This document shows positions 26,471 through 37,200 of a stretch of 64,000 nt of DNA, in pieces. Made by a program: the position numbers and the translations under genes. Source of the DNA: Bryobacterales bacterium (lineage in GTDB: Bacteria > Acidobacteriota > Terriglobia > Bryobacterales > Bryobacteraceae); NCBI GenBank assembly GCA_020847975.1, contig JADLBD010000117.1:16688-80687 (forward strand), given 5' to 3'. Every line of letters starts with the position of its first letter. The stretch's first letter is position 1. Under the pieces are notes generated by a model. It had not been told where the DNA came from. It ran no database searches and was given only the letters and a program-made list of their open reading frames with translations.

Positions 26471-27003
26471 GCAATCTCAAACAGGCGCCCCTGGTCTTTG
26501 AGCACAACCCGAACATCCTCCGTTCTTGGAGACAGTGTTGGGCGCCTGCCTGTAAGTGCCGCCATCGCAGCTTCGATTGGGAATTGGTCTATAGTGCGTG
26601 TCCGCTCCGTGCGCGCCGACCCTACGTGCCCTGGTGGACGCAGATAGATCGTCTGCAGAATTCGCCCTTTGAACGGCAAATAGGCGACAATCCGCACGTC
26701 CATGGCAACCAAAGCAACCACATCGAACTCATCATCTGCATACTGGCGTCTACCAGCCTTACCGGCCCTCCGCACGTTGTACAAGTAGCCTGGTGTTACC
26801 GTTGCACGCTGCGGCATTCTCTTTGCACAACGGCTTGCCTTCACTTGAACCCGATACAAGCTCCCTTCGTGATCAATCACGACGTCGTACGGCAATCCCT
26901 GCTCGGTGAGATAAGCTCGGTATCCAGAAAGGATCAGGTCGGCCACCACCAAATGCTCGGCAGCCTTTCCGAGCTCAAGATCGGGGATGCCCTCAACTGT
27001 CAC
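26467..27003 (-). CDS. PD-(D/E)XK endonuclease-like protein
   Basis: A 178-aa protein. YDVVIDHEGSLYRVQVKAS (about residues 39-57) fits the D...(E/Q)xK core of PD-(D/E)XK nucleases, with Asp then Q-V-K; the N-terminal LELGKAAEHLVVADLILSGY is the usual preceding helix of the group endonuclease family PF11645. Its ATG overlaps the methylase stop as ATGA (27000-27003). With the methylase it would make a small modification/cleavage pair carried by the prophage. Whether it cuts DNA is not known: the second acidic position is Gln here. Confidence 0.65.
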   Translation of the reverse strand: MTVEGIPDLELGKAAEHLVVADLILSGYRAYLTEQGLPYDVVIDHEGSLYRVQVKASRCAKRMPQRATVTPGYLYNVRRAGKAGRRQYADDEFDVVALVAMDVRIVAYLPFKGRILQTIYLRPPGHVGSARTERTRTIDQFPIEAAMAALTGRRPTLSPRTEDVRVVLKDQGRLFEIA

Positions 27004-27510
27004 GCCGCGACAACGCCTCGAGATTCTGCGACCTGGTCAAACGTTTGGCCTCCGGACTCGAGCGTGGCGACGTTGTCCGTGAACGCTCCGTACCTTCGGC
27101 AAATTACATCGCAATACTTCGGGTCGAGTTCAATTACCCGTGCCTGCCTACCAGTCTTCTCGCAGGCGATCAGCGTCGAGCCAGATCCGGCAAACGGATC
27201 GAACACCGTGTCGCGTGTTTTCGAGGAATTGCGGATCGCTCGCTCAATCAACTCCACCGGCTTCATAGTCGGGTGCAGATCGTTCTTCACCGGCTTCTTC
27301 ACAAGCCACACGTCGCCCTGGTCGCGAGCGCCGCACCAGAAGTGATCCGTGCCATCCCGCCAGCCGTAGAGCATCGGCTCGTATTGACGCTGGTAGTCGG
27401 CTCGGCCCATGGTGAAGGTGTTCTTCGCCCAAATGATGAAAGTTGACCAGTGGCCGCCCGCCTCTGTGAAGGCGCGGTACAGCGTGTGCAACTCCGAGCA
27501 GGACATGCAG
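27000..27510 (-). pseudogene. DNA methylase, C-terminal remnant (N-terminus lost at a junction)
   Basis: About 170 residues from the C-terminal part of a DNA N4/N6 methylase: MSCSELHTLYRAFTEAGGHW, IIWAKNTFTMGRADYQ, then HPTMKPVELIERAI and the SAM-binding DPFAGSGSTLIACE. The N-terminal part with the DPPY catalytic motif is missing. The coherent methylase sequence stops near 27510, where the plus strand begins the DUF1998 helicase remnant. In intact relatives the MSCSELHT segment lies well inside the protein, so this is a truncated copy without its own promoter or start. It overlaps the nuclease-like gene as ATGA. Confidence 0.82.
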
Positions 27511-29409
27511 ATATTCTGCAAGCGCTGCGGCAAAGTACAGAAGAAAGGCAAGATCGACCACGCGCTGTTCTGTAGCTACCGCGGGCAGGAAGAGAAGGAG
27601 CAGGTCGAAAGCGCCTGCTATCTGTATCGCGAGTTCAATTCCGAAGCGATCCGCATGTTGCTGCCGGTGGCCACGCAGGAAGTGGACCTGAACACGCACT
27701 CCTTCCTGGCCGCTTTGGATCTGGGCCTGCGCAAGTACTTCCATGGAGATCCCGGTCACCTGCTGACCACCACCTACGACGAGCCGATTCCCGGCAGCGA
27801 CGCGCGCAAGCGCTACCTGGTGTTGTACGACGGGGTTCCCGGCGGGACCGGCTATCTTAAGGAGTTGATGCGGGAACCGGAGAACCTGATGAAGGTCTTC
27901 GAACTCGCGCACGGTGTCCTGACGAACTGCGAGTGCCGAAACGATCCGGAGAAGGACGGCTGCTATCGCTGCCTGCTGGCGTACCGGGGGCGGCACGATC
28001 AGGAGAATACGTCGCGGTCGGCGGCCATGCGCTTGCTGTCGCAAATCCTGGCGCATCGAGGCGAGCTGAAGAGCACCGAACGGCTCAGCCAGATAAGGCT
28101 GAACCGCCTGCTCGAAAGCGAACTGGAGGCCCGTTTCATCGAGGCATTGCGCAGGACCAGGCCAGGCGAGCCGGAACGGCAGCTTACGAATCAGGTGGTG
28201 AACGGCAAACAGGGCTGGTACCTGCGAACGCCCGGGGGGAGCTACCTCGTGGAGCCGCAGGTTGCCCTGGGGCCCGAGGATGGCGTCAGCGTGCCCTCGA
28301 TTGCTGACTTCGTCATCCGGCCGGAACGGCCCGGCGAAGGCGAGTTACCGATTGCAGTTTTCACCGATGGGTTCGAGTATCATGCCGATCCGCAATCCGG
28401 CAACATGCGCGTGGGAATCGACACGGCGCAGCGAATGGCAATTGCGCGGTCTGGCCGCTTCCACGTCTGGTCGCTGACCTGGGACGACGTGGAAAGTCAG
28501 TTCCGCGAGCAGCCCGACAATATGGCCCTACCGGTACCCGGGCACGCCGGCAAGCTGGATCGCGCACTCGGTGTGATAGACCCGGCGAACCGAACGGCTT
28601 GGTCGCGTGTTTACGAGAAAGGCTCTTTCGAGTGGCTGGTGTTCCGGCTGGATGCGGGACGGTCCTTGAACTGGGGGCAGCATGGGCGGTTATGGCTCGC
28701 CGCCATGCTGGACGGGCAGAATTGCGATAGCACGGCGCTAGACGCGACGCGTGGTGCTTTGCTCGATGCCCAAAACGCAGAGTGGGCTGAATCCGCGAGC
28801 ATTCCGCCAGGCACCGGCTGGAAGTGCGGCGTGCTGCGCACTGGCTCGCCATTGCTCGCCGCGGGGCTGGTCCGGGCGGATGCCCAGAGACTCCGGCAGA
28901 TGGAAGGCTTGAGCGCCACCTTGCGACTCTTCGACGAAGCGGCCTCAGCTGACCGGACGGCCTGGAAGCGGACATGGCGTGAATGGCTGCGGCTGTTCAA
29001 TATCGTGCAATTCGCCAACGCTACAGAGTTCGTTGCCACCACCGGGCTGCGTGAGGGACTCTATGGAAGCCTGTTGGGCGTCGAGGTTGCCGGGGTCCGC
29101 GAACGGGCGGCTGGTGGTCTCGCCGCACTGGTCGCCGATGTGGACATAAGTCTACGCCCGCTGGTACAAGCGGTGGCGGCGGCCGGGCGCACGTCGCCTA
29201 CGCCGGGCTTCGAGCTCGTCGGCGGCGACGGGGCGATAGCCGGGACGGCCGAGCTGGCGTGGGAAGGCGCCAAGATCGCGGTCCTCATGGACCATGAGGT
29301 CGAGTATCTGGAGCGGTTTGTCGGGCAGGGCTGGACCGTGTACGTAGCGGCTGCGATGGCCGAGTGGCAAGACAGCCTGATCGGTAGCCTGCCTGGAGGA
29401 GACCTATGA
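27505..29409 (+). pseudogene. DUF1998 (YprA/MrfA-type) DEAD-box helicase, C-terminal remnant
   Basis: About 630 residues of the C-terminal half of a large helicase. It opens with a zinc ribbon (FCKRCGKVQ, later ALFCSY), then the DUF1998/MZB-like part: VLYDGVPGGTGYLKELM and the cysteines of CECRNDPEKDGCYRCLLAYR. Next comes a PD-(D/E)XK-like segment with ADFVIRPERPGEGELPIAVF and TDGFEYHAD, common at the end of such helicases. Both RecA-like helicase domains are absent, replaced by prophage sequence to the left. A frame from GTG/ATG upstream exists only as antisense of the methylase. The stop overlaps the next ATG as ATGA. DUF1998 helicases are shared by DISARM, Dpd and Druantia defence systems. 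Confidence 0.82.
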
Positions 29410-31535
29410 CCGTAGCGCTTTCGAACGATTTTCTGCTGGCCTATTCCAGCGTCCAGAAGAGCCACCAGAAGAAGGTGCGCGAGTTCATCGAGCTTTTCCG
29501 CGAACGGCCGGATTCACCGGGCATCCACTATGAGCCCATAGAGAGCGCGAAAGGCAAGGGCCTTTACTCGGTCCGGGTAGACCAAGCCTATCGTGCGGTG
29601 GTGTTCCACCCGGCATCCACGGTGTACGTCCTGACGTGGGTAGATCACCATGACGCAGCCTATGATTGGGCCGCATCGAAGACGTTCCAGATCAACCCGC
29701 TCACGGGCGCGTTGCAGGTGCTGAACACGGAAGTGGTTGAATCGGCGCCAGTGGCGGCCGAACTTCGTGGACCGCGAGTTGCCGGATTGTTCGATGACGT
29801 CAAAGACAAGCACCTGCTGCGGCTGGGCCTGCCCGAGACCCTGCTTCCTCTGGTGCGAGACCTCCGTACGGACGCGGACCTCGAAAAAGCGGAGAAACAG
29901 ATTCCCCAGGAGGCCTACGAGGCCCTGTTCCTGTTGGCGTCGGGCTACTCCTTGGACGAGGTTTTCCAAGAGGTGGACAAGCGGGACGACGAGGTCCCGG
30001 TCAACACCGGCGATTTCGTGGCTGCCCTACAAAACGAGGACTCCCGGCGGCGGTTCTACGTGGTGGACGAGGCCAAGGAACTCACCGAAATCCTGAGCGC
30101 GCCCCTGGAACAGTGGCGAGTTTTCCTGCACCCGAAGCAGCGCAAGCTGATCTCGATGCGGGCAAGCGGCCCGGTCCGCGTGCTGGGCGGCGCAGGCACG
30201 GGCAAGACCGTTGTGGCCATGCACCGTGCTCAGCACCTCGCCGAGCAGGTCTTCACGGGTAAAGAAGATCGCATCCTGGTCACCACGTTCACCAAGAACC
30301 TGGCCACGGACATATTCGAGAACTTGCGCAAGATCTGCGCCGCCGAAGCCATGGCGCGGGTCGAGGTCGTGAATCTTGACGCTTGGGTGTCCAACTTCCT
30401 CCGAACGCAAGGCTATCGGCACCAAGTGGTCTTCGATGACGAAGGCAACGAATGCTGGCGCAACGCGCTCAACCTCGTTCCAGGCGAACTGGCTCTGCCC
30501 GAGAGCTTCTACCGGACAGAGTGGGAAGATGTCATCCAGGCCCAGAACATCACGAGCGTCGAACAGTACGTGAAGGCTGCTCGGTTGGGACGCGGTACAC
30601 GACTAGGCCGTGACGCGAAGAAACGGATCTGGCCAGTTTTTCAGGAATACCGGGCCCAGATGAACGAACAGGGCAAGAAGGAGTACATCGATCTCATCCG
30701 CGATGCCCGCTCGTTGCTGGAGACGCGGAAGATTACGCTACCGTATCGGTCGGTGGTCATCGATGAAGCGCAGGACATGAGTGCGGAGGCTTTCCGGCTG
30801 TTGCGGGCCATCGTGCCGGCGGGCGAGAACGACATCTTCCTGGTGGGTGATGCCCATCAGCGCATCTATCACCACCGCGTGACCCTCGGCCAGTGCGGAA
30901 TCAACATCAAGGGCCGTGGAAAGAAACTCAAAGTCAACTACCGGACCACGGAGGAAACTCGCCGGTTTGCAGTCGCGCTGCTAGAAGGCCGCGACATCGA
31001 CGACTTGGACGGCGGCCAGGACCAGCAGAAGGGCTACATGTCTCTGACTCACGGCGAACCGCCGATCGTGCGCCGGTTCCGGAACTTTGGTGAGGAAGCC
31101 GCTTTCGTGAAAGCCCGCATTCAGGAGTTGGCTTCTCACGGCGCATCACCGGAAGCCATCTGCGTCGTTGGCCGAACCCGGAAAGTTCTGGAGGCGTACA
31201 CCGCGTATCTGCGCGGCGAAGGCATGGAGACGTACGAGATACGGCGCGACGCCGCCGAGCAGCGCGACAAGCCCGGCGTGCGAATCGCCACCATGCACCG
31301 CGTAAAGGGCCTGGAGTTCGAGCACATGCTCGTCGTTTCCGCGAACAAAGGGATGGTGCCCCTCGACCAAGCCATCTGGGACGGCGAGGATGCAGTCGCC
31401 AAACGGAATGCTGAAACGGCTGAAAGGGCGCTGCTTTACGTAGCCTTGACCAGGGCGAAAAAGTCGGCGTCGATCACCGGCTTTGGCGAGTTCAGTCCGT
31501 TCTTGTCCGGAGGCGCTACCGTAACAGGAGTTTGA
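29406..31535 (+). CDS. RelE-like domain fused to UvrD/Rep-type helicase
   Basis: A 709-aa protein. Residues 1 to about 95 have a RelE/ParE toxin-like fold pattern: YSVRVDQAYRAVVF, then YVLTWVDHHDAAYDWA. The rest is a superfamily-1 helicase: GGAGTGKTVVAMH (about 259-271), VVIDEAQDMS (about 450), GDAHQRIY, NYRTTEETRR (about 511), RIATMHRVKGLEFEH (about 626-640) and YVALTRAKK (about 679). It overlaps the helicase remnant upstream as ATGA and lies 1 base from the SNF2 gene, so the three were one operon. Such fusions occur in defence islands. The toxin-like part may only bind nucleic acid or ribosomes; activity is unproven. Confidence 0.88.
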   Translation: MTVALSNDFLLAYSSVQKSHQKKVREFIELFRERPDSPGIHYEPIESAKGKGLYSVRVDQAYRAVVFHPASTVYVLTWVDHHDAAYDWAASKTFQINPLTGALQVLNTEVVESAPVAAELRGPRVAGLFDDVKDKHLLRLGLPETLLPLVRDLRTDADLEKAEKQIPQEAYEALFLLASGYSLDEVFQEVDKRDDEVPVNTGDFVAALQNEDSRRRFYVVDEAKELTEILSAPLEQWRVFLHPKQRKLISMRASGPVRVLGGAGTGKTVVAMHRAQHLAEQVFTGKEDRILVTTFTKNLATDIFENLRKICAAEAMARVEVVNLDAWVSNFLRTQGYRHQVVFDDEGNECWRNALNLVPGELALPESFYRTEWEDVIQAQNITSVEQYVKAARLGRGTRLGRDAKKRIWPVFQEYRAQMNEQGKKEYIDLIRDARSLLETRKITLPYRSVVIDEAQDMSAEAFRLLRAIVPAGENDIFLVGDAHQRIYHHRVTLGQCGINIKGRGKKLKVNYRTTEETRRFAVALLEGRDIDDLDGGQDQQKGYMSLTHGEPPIVRRFRNFGEEAAFVKARIQELASHGASPEAICVVGRTRKVLEAYTAYLRGEGMETYEIRRDAAEQRDKPGVRIATMHRVKGLEFEHMLVVSANKGMVPLDQAIWDGEDAVAKRNAETAERALLYVALTRAKKSASITGFGEFSPFLSGGATVTGV

Positions 31536-31536
31536 G

Positions 31537-34203
31537 ATGGAAGGACGCAAGCCCGAGTGGTCTGAGGGAACTCACGTTTATCATGCCCGATTCGGCTTGG
31601 GCGAAGTTGAGATCGATCGTGGCGCCACTGTCCTGGTCCGTTTCGGCACCCAATACCAAAGCTGCGAGCCTACAACGCTCGAGGCGCGCCAGAGCCCTCG
31701 AGATGCGATATCCGCGTTGGCCTGGAGCGAACCCATCGAAGTCATCAGCAAGGCGCAGGCGGCCGCCATTACGTCCTTGAACGATTCCTGGGGGGTGTTC
31801 TCCCGGTCGCGGATCGCACTGTTGCCGCACCAACTCTGGGTCTGCCACCGCGTCCTGCGCCGCTGGCCTATCCGCTGGCTCATTGCCGATGACGTGGGCC
31901 TTGGAAAAACGATTGAAGCCGGGCTCATTCTCTGGCCGCTGCTCTCCAAACGCATTGTGGAAAGGCTGCTCGTGCTGTGTCCCGCCAAACTCGTTGACCA
32001 GTGGCAGGAGCGCCTGCGCGAGATGTTCGACATCCGCCTGTACCGATACCTCCCTGAGTTGGACACCCCCCGCTCGGACTTCTTCAATACTCACCAACAG
32101 GTGGTCGCCTCGCTGCACACTCTGCGCGCCGACCGCAATGGCCGGCACGATAGGTTGCTATCCGCCGAACCGTGGGACTTGGTGATCGTGGACGAAGCGC
32201 ACCACCTCAACGCCGACGAGAAGAGCGGGAAGACTCTTGGCTACGAACTCCTGGAGCAACTCATGACGAATGACCGGGTGGTGTCGTGCCTGTTCTTCAC
32301 GGGTACGCCCCATCGCGGCAAGCAGTACGGCTTCTGGTCGCTACTCCGATTGTTGCGCGAGGACCTGTTCGATCCTGAGCGCCCGGACCGCGAGCAGTAC
32401 GAGCGCCTCGGCGAGGCGCTCATCCGCAACAACAAGCAGAGCGTTACCGACATGCACGGCAACAAGCTGTTTCAACCCGTCGAGCAGCATCCTGAAACTT
32501 ACCGCTACAGCCCCGAGGAGGAGTTCTTCTACCGCACGCTCACGGACTTCATCGAAACCGGGCGAGCCTACGCTTCATCGCTTTCATTGCAGGGCGGGCA
32601 GCAGGTCATGTTGGTCCTCATCGCGATGCAGAAGTTGGCGTCGAGTTCAGTAGCCGCCATTCGGAGGGCAATTGAGCGCCGCCTGGACAGGCTGCGCAAG
32701 GGCAGCGCGGCCGCTGTGGAAAAGCCCGACACCGAAATTCTCAAAGCGACGGACGCTGACCTGCTTGACGAGCAGCAGCCCGCAGTTGAGCAGGTGGCGT
32801 CGGTGCCCGATTTCTCCGTGGCGCTGATGCGCAACGAGATCCGGCACCTGGAGGTGCTTCTCGATGCGGCGCGGGCCGTTACGCGCGAAACCAAGATAGA
32901 ACGTCTAGTTGAGATCGTGGAGTCTCGTTTTCCGCAGGACCAGGTCCTTTTCTTCACCGAGTACAAGGCAACTCAGGCTGCGGTGATGTCCGCCCTTCAG
33001 AAGAAATACGGCGACGGCTGTGTCTCCTTCATCAACGGAGACGAACAGATCGACGCGGTGATCAGCCAGTCCGGAAAGCTGGAACAACTCCGGGAGCCGC
33101 GCACAGCTGCCGCGGAGAACTTCAACGCCGGTAGGGTGCGCTTTCTGGTTTCCACTGAAGCGGGAGGCGAGGGCATCGACCTCCAACACCGATGCCACTC
33201 GCTCGTCCACGTGGACCTGCCATGGAACCCCATGCGTCTCCACCAGCGGGTGGGGCGTCTAAACCGGTATGGCCAGCAGCAAACGGTCCAGGTGGTAACG
33301 CTCCGCAATCCGGACACAGTGGAAAGCCTGATCTGGGACAAGCTGAACGAGAAGCTGCACCTGATCATGCTCGCCCTCGGTAACGCCATGGACGACCCCG
33401 AAGACCTACTGCAACTCGTTCTTGGAATGGCCGGTGGCGCGGTTTTCGATGAGCTATTTTCCGAGGGAACACGCATCCGCAGGGAGCATCTGGCCGACTG
33501 GTTCGACAGCAAAACCGGGACCTTTGGCGGCCAGGCGGCGATAGAAACCGTCCGCTCGCTTGTGGGACATGCGACAAAGTTCGACTACCAGGGTCTGTGC
33601 GACATCCCAAAGACAGACCTGCCCGCGCTTGCTACCTTCTTTGAGAATGCACTGCGCCGGAACAGCCGCAAGCCGATGTGGAAAGACGGCAAGCTCGCGT
33701 TTATCACGCCGGATCCGTGGATTGCCGATCGGGGCGTGAGGCGCAAGTACGAGAACCTCGTCTTTTCGCGTTCCGGGCGCGGTGAGGACGTGATCGGAGT
33801 CGGGCACCGCGCCTTTGACCAGGCATTGCGCCAGGCCCTCGCTTCAGCCTCTAGCATGGCTGGGGTGAAGGGTCTGCCTCAGCCCATCGTGGTGTTCCAG
33901 ATCTTCGACGAGGTCACCGAACACGCCGCTGCGCTTCAGACCTCGGCGATCGGGGTGGCAGTGGAGGGTACAAGTGGCGATTGCCGCCTCCTCAACGACC
34001 TGGAACTGCTGGAACTGCTAAACGGCATGAGCACCGGCAAGGTGAATCCGTGTGCGAAGCAAGAAGAAGTCGGCAGGGCATGCGAGGTGGCCGAGCGCAA
34101 CCTTCGAAGTCGGCTGCGCGACCTGCGCTTACCCTTCGTTGAGCCGGCCCCACGGCTGCATGCAATATTGTGGCCTGGGGAGGCAACACAGCAATTGCCG
34201 TAG
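31537..34203 (+). CDS. SNF2-family helicase, DrmD-like
   Basis: An 888-aa superfamily-2 ATPase. Visible motifs: IADDVGLGKTIEAGLIL (about 114-130), VIVDEAHHLNAD (about 217-228), FFTGTPHRGK (about 253), STEAGGEGIDLQ and HQRVGRLNRYGQ (about 530-580). The preceding LPHQLWVCHRVLRRWPIRWL resembles the RapA/DrmD branch, whose members act in class 1 DISARM. It starts 1 base after the UvrD-type gene. The C-terminal 250 residues are typical of this branch and of unknown fold. No DISARM methylase, drmA, drmB with helicase, or drmC is present, so this is not a complete DISARM locus. Confidence 0.85.
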   Translation: MEGRKPEWSEGTHVYHARFGLGEVEIDRGATVLVRFGTQYQSCEPTTLEARQSPRDAISALAWSEPIEVISKAQAAAITSLNDSWGVFSRSRIALLPHQLWVCHRVLRRWPIRWLIADDVGLGKTIEAGLILWPLLSKRIVERLLVLCPAKLVDQWQERLREMFDIRLYRYLPELDTPRSDFFNTHQQVVASLHTLRADRNGRHDRLLSAEPWDLVIVDEAHHLNADEKSGKTLGYELLEQLMTNDRVVSCLFFTGTPHRGKQYGFWSLLRLLREDLFDPERPDREQYERLGEALIRNNKQSVTDMHGNKLFQPVEQHPETYRYSPEEEFFYRTLTDFIETGRAYASSLSLQGGQQVMLVLIAMQKLASSSVAAIRRAIERRLDRLRKGSAAAVEKPDTEILKATDADLLDEQQPAVEQVASVPDFSVALMRNEIRHLEVLLDAARAVTRETKIERLVEIVESRFPQDQVLFFTEYKATQAAVMSALQKKYGDGCVSFINGDEQIDAVISQSGKLEQLREPRTAAAENFNAGRVRFLVSTEAGGEGIDLQHRCHSLVHVDLPWNPMRLHQRVGRLNRYGQQQTVQVVTLRNPDTVESLIWDKLNEKLHLIMLALGNAMDDPEDLLQLVLGMAGGAVFDELFSEGTRIRREHLADWFDSKTGTFGGQAAIETVRSLVGHATKFDYQGLCDIPKTDLPALATFFENALRRNSRKPMWKDGKLAFITPDPWIADRGVRRKYENLVFSRSGRGEDVIGVGHRAFDQALRQALASASSMAGVKGLPQPIVVFQIFDEVTEHAAALQTSAIGVAVEGTSGDCRLLNDLELLELLNGMSTGKVNPCAKQEEVGRACEVAERNLRSRLRDLRLPFVEPAPRLHAILWPGEATQQLP

Positions 34204-34237
34204 CAGGCTACTCTTGGATGCGGCATAGTCGCTCAAT

Positions 34238-37200
34238 TCAGGCGCGCGACGAACTCGCGTCCCAGACGAGCCTGTGTTCCAAATCCGGGTTTGCGGCAAT
34301 GATCTGCAAAGGGATATCGAACGCCATACCGAAGGCGGCGCGATCCTCATCCAGATATCGGGCGATCTCTTCATGAATTTGGCAGGAGACGGCAGGATCC
34401 GGGAGTGGATCAAGCTGCAGCCCCATGCGGATCAACAACTCCCTGACGCCACCCGTCGGAACGAAGGCGTGCCGATGAGCGAACCGGTTGTTCAAGTGAC
34501 CGAGACGCAGAAGCTCGCGTACGACAAAACATGCGCCGATCCCCAGGCTTGGTGGCGGTACGTTGATCCCTCCTCCTTGTTGGGTGTGGTCCGCCCTGGG
34601 AGCCAAGACTTCGTTCAGTTCGAAGTCGTTGGTTTCTGCCTCAAGGTTCAGAAACAGTTCGGCGTACTCGTTCAGCCGGCGTGAGAGCTTGTAGAGGTGG
34701 GGGAAGAACCGCATCCAGTGCGCCCAGGTATCGGTATCCACTTGGTCCTCGCAAAAACGCTCCAGCACTCCCATCCACTCGTCGGCCCGCTCTCTCGGAT
34801 CTTCGGCGGAGTAGACCGCCCAAAACCCATGTTGCCTGGACATCTCAATGAAACTGCGATGCTGCTCGTCGGTCGATCTACCTGCCCGGTAGAAAGCGGC
34901 GCGCGCGAACAGCGTGAGCCATTCACTCCGATCGCTTCGGTCGAAATCTTCTGCCCACGGCGCTTTCAGCCGCGGAGCCCTACCGTTCGGATACACTCGT
35001 CGGTTGTACTCGGCTGTTTGCGTCTCTCCATTGCGCAGCCACCATCGCTCTATCCGTTCCAGCGCGGGACGCGGATCAGTGACTCTCACCACAACCGGTG
35101 CGGTTGCTCGCACCTGTACAGCCGGCGTCAGCAAGTCGCTCCGCAGTTCTTCCGGGAGTTCGTCCGCTGAGAGTTCGGCAAGCCACGTGCCGTCCCTACC
35201 CAGCGCCGTGATCTGCCGTTGCACCTGGAGGCCCAGGTCGCCCCGTACAAGGTAGGTCAGCGCAGCGCGGCGCGCACGGCTATCGGCGGCTTGTCTAATC
35301 CACTGCGCGAGTTCAGGGGCATTTATAGCCATCTTCCTGCGGCAGAAGCGGAAGAACTCGCGTGCAGCCTCGCCGTATTCGGGCGCAAGGCGGCGATTCT
35401 CCGGGGAGAAAGCTTCCCGGCGGACTTCTTCATCCTCGCCGCCCGTCGCCAAGAGATCTCTTGCTCGTTCGCTGGTTCTGCCCGCCGAGCGGAATTGCAC
35501 GTTCTCGAGCGTCTGCTCCGCCCGCCTGAGGTCGTCCATGACTTCTTGCGAACGGTCGTCTCTTTTGGGCAGTGCTCGTAAGACCTCACCGAGGGCCGCG
35601 GCATCGTCCGGCGAGGCCGTCTTCCCGTCCAACCAGGATGCGACAGAAGCCATGCCGATCGAGGCCAGACGGTCGAAACCAAGTTTCTGGAGGCCTTCGG
35701 ACGCCGCGCCGGAAATCACCGCATCCGGGGCGTATTGCCGACTCTTCCATTCCGCCCAGCCAAACAGCGGTCCCACCGCGCCGTCGATGCCAAGCACGCC
35801 TACCAGCTTATGCTTCAACTTGGGGCCGGTGGTCAGCGCCTTGGCGCTGCCGGATAGGCCGTTAGGAACGACGGGTAAGTCGGCAGCCACGGCCTTCATG
35901 GCCACGATGAACATGGGCTTCAGGATAGCGGCAACCGCGGAGTCGGGCTGCCCGACCGTCCGCTGGAAGAGCCTCCATAGCGACGCCCAGAAATCGTATT
36001 CAATGGCTTCTTGACGCAACCCGAGGTCACGTCTGACCGTGTCCCACTGAGCTAGCCGTAGTTCGCGGAGCCGTTGGCCAAGGAGCGCTCCAATGCTGAC
36101 GGCCAATTCTCCGTTCTCGGCGTTGTTCGACAGGCGGGCGCGTCCGGGATCAACATTGAACCTTCCGCACACGGCGAATCCGAAGTGCTGGGGCTCCCTT
36201 GTGGGACACGTTACCCAAACGGCGGGAGTATCTTTCGGAAGATCAACAATGCCGTCCGGTCCGAGCCCGAACAGTGCGACTGCTTCATCCAGTTGGATGC
36301 GGAGCACGTTCATGGCGTCGTCGCCAAACTGCAGCCTTCCAACTTCTAACGAGGCTTTGCCCGCGACCTTGCGACCTTCCCAAGCGGCCTTATGCGGTCG
36401 GTTCGCATCCTCAACCGAGATTTCTCGGATTGATGATGAGAAAGCACATAGGCATCCGGCATTCCGACGAAAGTCCTCCAGAATCGCGGTTCGATCTTGC
36501 GCGCCGGGAAGGCGGAGGATTGTGCCGGGAACCATCTCCGGCCCAGACCACTGCTGCATTCGTGCGCGCAAGTGCGCTGCCCGGCTGGCCTCCAATGCGT
36601 GCGGGAGAACCCCTGCTCGAATTTCGAATTCCAACCCGGCGCTGGCCACTTCCGGTCTCTCGCACGCGAGCAAAACGCTCTTAAAGCCCAGGCCAAACTT
36701 GCCTGTCACCAAGTGGCCCGCCTCCAGCGGCTCCTGCTTGTCTGAGCCCGCCAGGGTGAGCATCCGCTCAAGGTCGCGGTGGTATCCGCGTTCACGCCCG
36801 TTGAAGCCTGTGGGCCCGACGTCGTTGATGGGCCGTCCCCAATGCAGAAAGGACAGTGCTTCGTCCTCGATTAGGACCACGAAGCGGCTCCTCGTGTGTG
36901 TCGGCCGCATCTCGCGAGCTTGTACATAGGCGTCGTCAGCGTTCTGGAATAGCTCAAAGGCAATGCTCGATTCCTGGTACTCCAGGTCGCGCAACCGTGC
37001 GCGCAAACCGCCCAGGACCGCAGTCTGAACCTCACCGCTCTCTTTCAGCAGTCTGCCCAATACGAGCCGTTGGGCCTGGTACTCGCTGGCCTTGGACGGG
37101 TCATCGGAATATTCGATGCGAAGACGCCTGAGATCTTCGATCTTGCGAAGCTGTGCCGTCAGGGCTGGCACACCTCTCGGCCGGACCTGCCCGAGATAGA

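Noticed and set aside
27505..34203. Complete DISARM system
   Set aside because: Only a DrmD-like SNF2 protein and a DUF1998 remnant resemble DISARM parts. drmA, drmC, the class methylases and a full drmB are missing, and the nearby methylase fragment belongs to the prophage-side operon.
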